Positions 21,890-30,508 of a stretch of 64,000 bases of DNA are shown piece after piece. Position 1 is the stretch's first letter, and each line of letters starts with the position of its first letter. Made by a program: the position numbers and the translations under genes. The notes beneath the pieces were generated by a model. That model was not told where the DNA came from. It did no database searches and saw only the letters and a list, made by a program, of their open reading frames with translations. Source of the DNA: Oasisia sp. SBJ-2009 (lineage: Eukaryota > Annelida > Polychaeta > Sabellida > Siboglinidae). The stretch covers positions 16,994,399 to 17,058,398 of the forward strand of contig OZ024865.1 in the NCBI GenBank assembly GCA_964017155.1. The letters are read 5' to 3'.

Positions 21890-23400
21890 TACTGCTAAAT
21901 ATTTGTGTCATGTTGTATCTTATATACAGTGGCTTGTTATCAAGTGTGGTTGTCTTTAATAAAAAAAATTGTTATAATGACATTTAAGTGCTTCAGATTC
22001 TATTATCCAATAAACACAAACGTTGGCACCTCAAAATATCAATCGAACAGGAATATCTATGACAATGTATATTTTAACTGGCAAAATGTCATATTGACAC
22101 ATCACGCCAATGTGCATGGTGGATCATCTGACTTACTTGCTAAACTATTGGATTAAATTATTATTGAATTAGGTTAGTGATTTGCACTCTTATTGTGGGG
22201 AAGAAACTGGTACCAAATGTTTACCGACTGATCTTGTGGGATATCTACAAATCCTCGTTGACTCGTTCCATCTAGTATATTATGCTAGTCTGTTATTGGG
22301 GTGTGTTAACGTTTCTTCTTGTTTGCTGAGTGTGTCCCAATATTTCAAGAAACTCTACCTACCAATAAAGGCAATATTGCAAATTTGCAAAGTAATTTTT
22401 ACAGTACATAAGTTATGTCTCATCATAGCTAATTATTCATCCTTTACTGTAAGCCTGTAACATGTCCTAGTATCAATGTATTAGTATCTGAACTGACACA
22501 GCACACAGAATTTGTAATTGTGTGTCTCGCTGAACGAATAACATGATTGAAAACAACATTCGCAATGCCAGTTTGTGATGTTTGAATAATATATTTACTG
22601 AAAAATATTGCAGGCATGCTGGCACATTCACAGTGGTCAACCTGACAATAGGAACTGCGTAACTATGAAAGGCAGTATTTTTGAAAACTTATTTAGTGAA
22701 TATTGTAAAACCTTAATTTATTCTTTAGACCTATTTATTTTAATGTTTTAAAGTATTTATTAAAATATTTTATTAAAGTAATTTTTAAGTTTATTCAAAT
22801 AATCAAAGAAAATATGTTTTAATGTCTTAACATATTTAATTTACCTTTATAGATACATTTCAAATAAATTATTCTCTACTTTTTTAATTCATTTTTTATT
22901 TATGCTAATGTTTTAAATTATATATTATTTCAATCTATTTTAACAAATATATTTTGCATGTTTTATGTACCTATTTCAATCTGTATTGATTGCCCAGAGA
23001 ATGAAATAAACCAACCAAAATCTAGGTGCTATATTATCGTTCATGCGAATTGATGGGGACATCTATGATCTGGCTTGCATTCAGCTGTGTTTTAATGTTA
23101 CGGTCATGTTTAACACATGTAGCTTTACCTTATTTATATGCCTCTGTTCATGCAAACGTGATACCATTCAATGTAGGATAAAATAAAACTAATAATAATG
23201 AATAACAATATCGAACGGTTTAACTCGCTTGGACTTGGTCCTAGACCTAGTTAGCGGCTCCATGATCCCATGTCATGTACATACCTTCTAGAACGTTAAC
23301 TGTGGTGGATGTTTATAAAATATATCAGTATGTACATAAGTCATAACGACAGACATCGCAATGTGTCTAATGGTACAAGATTTAAATAATTTAGACACAG
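21890..23400. other. Interior of the TTAA element, right part
   Basis: Very AT-rich and without a supported gene. From about 23425 the base composition changes to CpG-rich, consistent with the 5' end of a minus-strand transcription unit inside the element. Confidence 0.45.
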
Positions 23401-23949
23401 AAGACTTAATATTTACTAACCTTCTTGCGCGCGCTGACTTGGCTACGGCGATGGAAGGTTTCGACCGGTAACCCGTTTCAACGACTATCGTTGGTGATTA
23501 AATATCGCGCCAATATCGTTTGCACTGCTCTAAATTTCAAAACTCGACGTCGCCAACGTTTCTGCGGATCTTGACCCACTATATACGATGAGAAACATCC
23601 CATTTGAAGCAAGGTTCTTCGAACGGATGTTCTTCTTCGAAGTTCGGGTATCTGACAACATTGTGTTTACAACGGCGATAAGCATTATTATGCGTCATCG
23701 GACACGTGACTTTAAGGCCGGTTCTGCGTGCTGAATGGTTATACAACAGGAAGAGGCGGACCGGGGCGCGTTAATGGCCGCCTCTACGGAGCCGAGGATT
23801 TCAGTGAAATTATCCACTTTGAAATTATTTTACTAATAAACCACTGTCGTTAAAAATGTGATTACCGTTCAGAATGGTTGCTTTGTATTAGCTCTTTCAC
23901 GTGCATATCACGTAATATTTCCCTTTTGGCTTCCTTTAACGTATGTTGT

Positions 23950-24608
23950 GCTACCAGATATGGGTGTGGGCTACTAGAAATTTCAAGCTGGTAGCCCTGA
24001 TGGCTACCTAGATTTTGGAATTATTTCTACCTCTCATATAAGTACCAAGTACTTCGGCCCCATATGATGTCAGCTTCAAAAATTAAATGATACTTTTTTA
24101 TATTTCCATCAAGCGAAATGCATTTCTAATTGTACGATTGTTAAGATGTTACATCAACAAATATTAAATAACTACAAATAATTTCAACCATTCACACTTA
24201 TTTCTGAAGTATATTATAGTAAACTTCATCACTCTCTCTGTATGCTGTATCTAGTAGGGAAATGAAAACGCCCACGTATATTACAGGGGTAGATCTGTCC
24301 ACTAGTCTGTGCACTAGTAAATATAAGGGTGGACTAGTAAACCTGCCTAATAACTATTCCGGTTGTCTAGTAAAGGTCAATATGTCATCCACCACATGCT
24401 ACAGTAGTCAATCAAGCTTTTGTTGTCACAATAACCTTGCCTTTTTGGCTTAACCAATCCAAAGGCCGGGATGTAACGGAATCACAAGTCATTAAAACAT
24501 TGATAAATTGCTGCCAGTCAACCAAGGTGTGATGAATATTTGAATCAAAATGTCTAATATTCGAACCTTTTCCCGCTATTCGATTAGAAAATTCTCAGCT
24601 ATATAAAC
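23950..24608. other. Spacer with partial MITE
   Basis: At 23960-24035 ctggtagccctgatggctac and ttatttctacctct resemble the MITE at 49091-49322 (actaccag ... ttatttctaccc), probably an eroded copy. The rest (24040-24608) shows no gene. Confidence 0.4.
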
Positions 24609-24920
24609 CAGGGTTTAAATTTAGCGGGGGCTCAGGGTGGCCCCTACATTTACTGGGTCCCCATATGTGCAACTTTGTGGGCCCGGCTGGCCTCCAGATC
24701 AAACATATCGGACCACAGACAATTATTTATAAATAATGGCCTGACAACTTCCTATCTCAGAGGCCAAGGCAAAGAAAATGTCATTATTCACTTTATCAGT
24801 AAATGATGCTGGCTGCTGCCTGTGGTGGGGTTGGGGGGGGGGGGGGGGGGCAGAAGGTTGCTGCCCTTGTCCGGGTTACAATTGATTGACAAGGGTTTGC
24901 TGAGGTGGACAAACCTGTTG
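24609..24920. mobile_element. Partial copy of the CAGGGTT transposon family
   Basis: It starts cagggtttaaatttagcggg, the terminus of the complete element at 54715-55849, and ends in ggcagaaggttgctgccctt ... acaaacctgttg, which matches that element's interior on the opposite strand. A G homopolymer (about 24834-24850) lies within. It is internally deleted and lacks the second end. Confidence 0.65.
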
Positions 24921-25130
24921 ATTAGAGAGTGGATCGTAGGAGAAAGAGATATGTCATTTTCACGAATTTTACACATGACATGTGTCGATGGAGACTAATT
25001 AATGTCTGAAATTGCCAATACCATGAATACATAATCCTAGCGGGAAATCAAAGAAACATTATAATGGCCGCCTATGGAAAATCAATTGGTGGTATCTACC
25101 CTAATTGAAATACGCCCCGCCCCGTTTTAC
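24913..25130. repeat. Dispersed repeat copy 1 (partner at 37225-37430)
   Basis: About 200 bp here match 37225-37430 in the same orientation, sharing cataatcctag, gggaaatcaaagaaacatta and taatggccgcct. The copies lie on either side of the Gypsy element and differ by small indels. Confidence 0.75.
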
Positions 25131-25291
25131 CATAAGAGGCACCAAAATGTGATCCGAGCGATGTGTGATATGTTATTTGTTGCATTTGAAGTCGCTGTTG
25201 ACCGGAATACCGTGCAGCTATTATTTTCTGTTAACTTTGCATCTAAAATTGTTTGAAGCAGTAATTATTAAGCCAGTTATCATGTCATATG

Positions 25292-25527
25292 TGTGGTGTA
25301 TGTAATGATACAGACACGTCGATTGAGTTCGATTAGATTTATTCAGTCAAGTACAGGTCTCCGCTCTAACACGCCATAGTTGCAAGCTCCCGCGCGCATG
25401 CTCCCAGTCTCCGGCATCACGCGTCTTTCTGCATATTCATCAGCATGCATATTCATATACAGTGTCCCACATCTAGTGTCACAACTGTGTAGCTCAACAT
25501 AGCGAACATACCCGTAAATACATCACA
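25292..25527 (-). repeat. Gypsy LTR (3' LTR of the element)
   Basis: 236 bp, starting TGTGGTGTATG and ending ACATCACA on the plus strand. As the element is on the minus strand, this is its 3' LTR. Confidence 0.95.
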
Positions 25528-25545
25528 ACTTCTCCTCCCTACAGA
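25528..25545 (-). other. Polypurine tract of the Gypsy element
   Basis: On the minus strand, gtagggaggagaagt directly precedes the LTR. This purine run is where plus-strand DNA synthesis would be primed. Confidence 0.75.
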
Positions 25546-25589
25546 GAAATGATAAGCGTGTTATTTTGTTGATTAGCCACGCAGCCTCG

Positions 25590-28451
25590 TTACAGGTTTA
25601 AATGGGTTGGTGGATGCCTATCTCTGGTGGGATATCTACGATTTATTTCCCCAGACTTTTCTTTCCCATTTACATCTGCTGGCTCGTCGATGGAGGGTGC
25701 ATTTGCACTGATTATGTGGTCGACATGGACATAGCGACGAGCTCCCGCCACATTCACCACATATGTGCGAGGACCGCACACCTTAGTGACTGTGCCCCTC
25801 AACCACTTTTCCTTGCTTCGCCTGAAGCTTCTGACTCTCACACATTCTCCCTGATAGAAGATACGAGTCTCCTGAGAAGGTGTGTTATCATGTTGTTGTC
25901 GTTGTTTCTCCTGTTTGTTTTCTACTGATTGGTCTAACCCAGGCTTCAGAAGTGAAAACCTAGTTCGCAGCTGGCGTTTCAAAAACAACTCAGCTGGTGT
26001 CCTCCCAGTAGTACAATGAGGAGTGCTACGGTAGAGGAGCAGGAAGTTAGCCAATCTCTTGTTCAAGGAACCATGTTTCCCCTCGAACACCTGTTTCTCC
26101 AAACTACGTTTCAGAATTTGCACTGAGCGTTCTGCAGCGCCATTAGAACTCGGATGGTATGCTGGAACAAGCGTGTGTTTGATACCGTTTGTATCAACGA
26201 ACTGCTTGAACTCGTCCGACGTAAACTGAGGGCCATTATCAGAAACAAGTTGTTCTGGAATCCCATATGCGGCGAAACAAGACCGAAGACATTCGATTGT
26301 CTTTGTGGAAGTTGTGGACGCCATTGGAAACACTTCCACCCATTTTGAGTGTGCATCTATCATCACTAGAAACATCTGTTTGTCCTTTTCTGCAAAATCG
26401 ACATGCACACGTTGCCAGACTCGAGTGGGCCATACCCATGGATGCAAGGGTGCCTCTGCCGGCAGGTTGCGCACTGACTGACATGTCTCACAATCTCTGA
26501 TTGTTTCCTCGATGTCAGCATCTAGCCCTGGCCACCACAGGTAACACCTAGCCAACCCTTTCGTTCGCACAATGCCATGATGTTCATCGTGGAGTTCATT
26601 GAGCAAACGTTTACGGAAGCGTAGTGGTATTACCACGCGCAAACCCCACAACAGACAACCCTGATCTGCAGAAAGTTCACTTCTGCGCCTGTAGAAAGGC
26701 ATGTACTGGTCCTCTGTCACCTTGCTAGGCCATCCATTTTGTGTGTATTCGACCACCTTCGACAAAATGGGGTCCTTCCTGGTAGCCTCGCTGATATCTT
26801 TGGCTAGCACCGGCAATTCATCTACAACTGATACCTGGTGTATCGGAAAATCATGCATCTCGTCACCTGGTTGTGACGAAGCATCTGGCAGTCTCGACAA
26901 TGCATCCGCATTGGCATGATCCGTTGATTTGCGATACTCTATGTTGTAGTCATACGCTGACAAGATCAAACTCCATCGTTGCATTCTAGCAGCGGCGAGT
27001 GTTGGAATCCCTGTCTTAGCTCCGAACAACATCATCAGAGGTTTGTGATCTGTCACCAGTGTGAAAGATTTGCCATATAGATACATATGGAACTTCTTCA
27101 CCCCATAGATCAAGGATAGTGCCTCCCTCTCTATTTGTGCGTAGCCTCTCTCTGCTTTACTCAGAGTGCGAGACGCCATGGCTATGGGACGTTCACTGCC
27201 ATCTGCCATGACATGTGATAAGACCGCCCCTATCCCATAGGAAGAAGCATCACAAGCCAGTCGTATCGGCTTCTTTACATCAAAGTGTGTCAAACAACTC
27301 TCCTCTGAGATACCATGCTTGCATGCCTCATAGGCGGACTGACACTCTTCCGTCCACTTCCATGTGGCGTCCTTTCTCAACAAAGCATTCAGTGGGCTTA
27401 GGATGGTTGATAGATTTCTGAAAAATCTCCCATAGTAATTCACAAACCCCAGGAATGACTGCAACTCTGTCACATTGGTTGGTACAGGTGCATGCAGCAA
27501 CGCTTCTATCTTGTCCTGTGTAGGGTGAACTCCCTCACAGTCAATCGTGTGTCCCAGGTAGTCAATGCTACTCTGTAGGAAACAACACTTGTTCAGGCGT
27601 GCACGAACATTGTGTTTCTGAAGTCTCAGGAACACCTGTCGGAGAACGTCATAATGTTCTGCTTCCGTTTTGGTGCAGATCATTATGTCATCGATGTAAC
27701 ACATCACACCGTCAACACCCTTTAGCATCTCATCCATAACCCTCTGGAAGATTTGTGGGGCTGTTTTGATGCCAAAAGGCAGCCTTTCACACTCCAACAA
27801 ACCCACCAAAGTGTTGAGTGTGAGTAGAGCTTTGGATCGCTCACTCAACTTGAGTTGCTGGAAAGCATCAGTCAAATCTATTTTCGAAAAATACCTTGCC
27901 CCACTTAACTGCGCAAACAAGTCTTGTGCAGAAGGAAGAGGATACTGATCACTGTCTAGAACCTGATTTACAGTGACTTTATAGTCGCCACACAACCTGA
28001 AATCACCTGACTGTTTCACAACTGTGACCTGTGGACTAGCCCATTCACTCGATTTCACTGGTGAAAACAAGCCCTTGTCAATGCCAGCCTGCAACTGGGC
28101 CTTGACTTTGTCCCTAATTGCGAAGGGAACTTGATATGCCTTCCTAAAGATAGGCTGGGCATCGTCCGCTACTTGGATGGTTGCTTCGAAACCCTTAATT
28201 TCCCCAGGATTATCTGAGAAAATTGTCGCAAACTCCGTCAACAAACTGTCGAGTGCAGGGTTTGTTTTAACGGCAAAGATCCTTCCCCAGTCTAGCCTAA
28301 TCGTTCCGAGCCAGTTCCTCCCAAACAAAGCTGGTTTATCGCCCCTAACCACAATGAGTGGTAACGTTACTCTCCGACCGGCATACAACACTGGGACCTG
28401 GATTTCTCCCAGTAAACTAATGTTTTCCCCGTTGTATGCTCGCAGGGTCAC
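25590..28451 (-). CDS. pol: Gypsy pol: protease end, RT, RNase H, integrase
   Basis: The open frame is about 954 codons of Gypsy origin, with a few extra codons contributed by the inserted transposon at its upstream edge. In order: the end of the protease (LFGRNWLGTIRLDW), RT with the A-box YFSKIDLTDAFQQLKL and catalytic YIDD in MCYIDDIM, RNase H (LACDASSYGIGAVLSHV), then integrase with the HHCC zinc module (HDEHHGIV ... CETC), the DDE core (VDFAEKD, SDNGPQFTSDEF, NGAAERSVQ) and a C-terminal basic domain. No stops or frameshifts occur in this part. Loss of the gag-protease join through the nested transposon prevents it from working alone. Confidence 0.93.
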   Translation of the reverse strand: MTLRAYNGENISLLGEIQVPVLYAGRRVTLPLIVVRGDKPALFGRNWLGTIRLDWGRIFAVKTNPALDSLLTEFATIFSDNPGEIKGFEATIQVADDAQPIFRKAYQVPFAIRDKVKAQLQAGIDKGLFSPVKSSEWASPQVTVVKQSGDFRLCGDYKVTVNQVLDSDQYPLPSAQDLFAQLSGARYFSKIDLTDAFQQLKLSERSKALLTLNTLVGLLECERLPFGIKTAPQIFQRVMDEMLKGVDGVMCYIDDIMICTKTEAEHYDVLRQVFLRLQKHNVRARLNKCCFLQSSIDYLGHTIDCEGVHPTQDKIEALLHAPVPTNVTELQSFLGFVNYYGRFFRNLSTILSPLNALLRKDATWKWTEECQSAYEACKHGISEESCLTHFDVKKPIRLACDASSYGIGAVLSHVMADGSERPIAMASRTLSKAERGYAQIEREALSLIYGVKKFHMYLYGKSFTLVTDHKPLMMLFGAKTGIPTLAAARMQRWSLILSAYDYNIEYRKSTDHANADALSRLPDASSQPGDEMHDFPIHQVSVVDELPVLAKDISEATRKDPILSKVVEYTQNGWPSKVTEDQYMPFYRRRSELSADQGCLLWGLRVVIPLRFRKRLLNELHDEHHGIVRTKGLARCYLWWPGLDADIEETIRDCETCQSVRNLPAEAPLHPWVWPTRVWQRVHVDFAEKDKQMFLVMIDAHSKWVEVFPMASTTSTKTIECLRSCFAAYGIPEQLVSDNGPQFTSDEFKQFVDTNGIKHTLVPAYHPSSNGAAERSVQILKRSLEKQVFEGKHGSLNKRLANFLLLYRSTPHCTTGRTPAELFLKRQLRTRFSLLKPGLDQSVENKQEKQRQQHDNTPSQETRIFYQGECVRVRSFRRSKEKWLRGTVTKVCGPRTYVVNVAGARRYVHVDHIISANAPSIDEPADVNGKEKSGEINRRYPTRDRHPPTHLNL

Positions 28452-28559
28452 CTTAGTATAGGTATGTGACAAAACTCTGGTTTCAAGCGCAGCGCACTTC
28501 GGCAGGAAGCCTCGTTTTCGTTGTTCTCAATGCCGAGTGCTGCTCAACGATAGCACTCC

Positions 28560-29771
28560 AAAAATCCGTTTTATTCGTGTTATTGACGTTCTTCCCATAT
28601 GTACACATACTTCAATGACGTTATACACACATCGCCATTTACAATTCTGTCAGTCTTTTGAAAAACGATCTTTGCAAATTTTCGCAGTTTCGTCCGCAAT
28701 TTTGCATTTTTTTCAACCATCAAAACGCTCGACGATTTTGCAGAAGGTGAGTAAAGTATCTATCTAAAGTTGGATAATATGTTTTATTAATTATTCATGA
28801 ATGATTCCCCAAAAAATGGTGGTAATTGACCGATTCCCATGGCCATTGTTGGTCCCCCTGTAATGGCTCTCAACACGACCGAGGGTCGATCTGTAGGATT
28901 TTCACCCTTCAAATATCGTCCAAAATATGTAATCTAGCCACGAAATACGAATCAAACTTGGATATAAAGATGAAATAAGATGTTTAAGAAGGCATCTAGG
29001 GTGATATTTTATCAGAATACGCTTTTTATAAGCAGATGATGGGCGATTTTGTAGGGCATATGTTCTGCTAAAAATAGATGCAGCAGGAGAATTTAGGTCA
29101 CGTGACCTGATTGGCGCCATCTGATTAGCTACTCGCCTGTGTTTTGTAAACATTGCCATGTGGTCTGTTCAGCTGATTTCTTTTAGACATGTATTTCACT
29201 GGTTTTTCCATGGTTTTTGCTCATAGTGAGTTGGAAAGGATATTTAATTTGATGTGACTGAGATCTTCTCTATTCACAAACTGTTCATTGATGATGAAAC
29301 TCAATGACAACAAATATTTTGCATTTTATTATAATTTCTTTTGTCATTCACCCTATCTTGATGTCTTTTTTGGATGATGTCAGGTTTAGGGCTCACAGTT
29401 TATCTAGACCAGTCTACTATTATAAAAAAACTTAAACAGAGGTGTGGTAGTGAGGGTTCCTACATGCCTATGGATGACTGATTGCCCTGTGGGCTGGGCT
29501 CCTGGGTGACTTCTCTTAGCAAAACAGCATGCTGTATTATGCAATTTTAAACTGTGGTAGTAATGTTTTTATTTAATGTAGGGATGAGGGTGTATGGGGG
29601 TCATTCTACTTGTTTTGTATTTATACTTTTGTGAGATTTTAATATTTCAATAATGCTTTTAATGTCTGTGTTTTAGTGTGATTTTATAAAACAAATTGGT
29701 GATATTTGCCTTTGCATTTTCGTACAAGCAGAACTGTAATTTCCCTGTGGTGATTAATAAAGTATTCTTAG

Positions 29772-29780
<9 letters not shown>
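28560..29780. other. Non-coding 5' region of the DNA transposon
   Basis: No coding region is supported. An open minus-strand frame at 28902-29159 has no known features. The region presumably holds the promoter and a 5' non-coding exon of the transposase gene. Confidence 0.45.

Positions 29781-29823
<43 letters not shown>
29775..29823. repeat. (TA)n microsatellite, target of the solo LTR
   Basis: About 24 TA units precede the solo LTR; a shorter TA run continues on the other side (30470-30482), so the LTR landed inside the repeat. Confidence 0.85.
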
Positions 29824-29827
<4 letters not shown>

Positions 29828-30469
29828 ACCGGTAGGGTTACTGCATATATTGTTAACTGTAGTATGTAACCGGTAGGGTTACTGAATATATTGTTAACTG
29901 AATAGATTGTTAACAGGACTATGTAACTGGTAGGATTACTGAAACTGTAGTTGGGGAGAACCCATAAATCACCTCCCCCTAGCTGTTTACCCCATGGTGC
30001 CATGTGTCATCAAGGCAGCCAACACAGAATGGAATCATATCCTGTTACCGCTGGGGTGCAAGGGTTGCACAATCAAGAAGGATGCAGATAACAGATTGCC
30101 TCCCTAGAAAAACTGCGTGTTGACATGTGTCATAACTGCCAGCAGGCCCAGACACATCCTGTTTACTACCATTGAGCAAGAGTTCTGCATTTAGCTTTCA
30201 TTCCTAGAAAAACCATGGACAGGATGTAATTCCTGTATAAAAGAGCCGTGTTTTGGACACTCTCTATCATCCCTTGTAAAACGCAAGAAAGACAACTTGT
30301 AGGAGAGAGAGAGTACACATAGTACGGCTACTACCAGTGGTAGTACTGAGCCGTATTCAGCTACGGTGTAGTGACTGCATTCCTAGTTGGGGTGAGCACA
30401 CATGACAATAAATGGTCTATTAATTTACGCGTGTGTGTTCTGTCTTCAATGGTAAATCCCCCGTTTACA
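29824..30469 (+). mobile_element. Probable solo LTR, 646 bp
   Basis: The segment starts TGTAAC and ends GTTTACA, as LTRs do (TG...CA), sits within a TA repeat, and contains a TATA box (tgtataaaag, about 30230) followed by AATAAA (about 30405). Near its start ccggtagggttactg is repeated about 60 bp apart. No internal retroelement sequence or second LTR is visible, so it would be a recombined remnant. An alternative is a MITE with accidental promoter-like words. Confidence 0.55.
30230..30410 (+). promoter_or_regulatory. TATA box and polyadenylation signal of the solo LTR
   Basis: tataaaag near 30233 and aataaa near 30404 are spaced as in an LTR R-region. Located about 275 bp upstream of the transposase ATG, this promoter could drive it. 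Confidence 0.45.
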
Positions 30470-30508
30470 TATATATATATATTTTTCAGTCATAGCGTGA
30501 TAGCCATC

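Larger units (their letters stand above)
18968..23935 (-). mobile_element. Kolobok-like TTAA transposon, 4968 bp
   Basis: TTAA flanks both ends (18964-18967 and 23936-23939). The ends start AGGAA and match inward for over 100 bp; both contain gaacggtaatcacattttta and a ggtttattagtaaaa block. The same architecture (TTAAAGGA, then a TTTTTAACG..A.YGGTTTAT block) is found in the smaller element at 61414-62243, which has a THAP relic. TTAA target sites and THAP-domain transposases are typical of Kolobok. A CpG-rich stretch near the right end (23425-23800) and open minus-strand segments (21340-21880) suggest a minus-strand gene, but no intact transposase is visible. Confidence 0.65.

Noticed and set aside
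21890..23400. Open frames in AT-rich interior of the TTAA element
   Set aside because: Short, low-complexity and without splice or domain support.
26154..28461. Plus-strand open frames opposite the Gypsy pol gene
   Set aside because: Shadow frames of the intact minus-strand pol with no features of their own.
30371..30508. Longer start for the transposase
   Set aside because: The extra 46 codons are solo-LTR and TA-repeat sequence; the ATG at 30509 follows an acceptor and starts the basic N-terminus.
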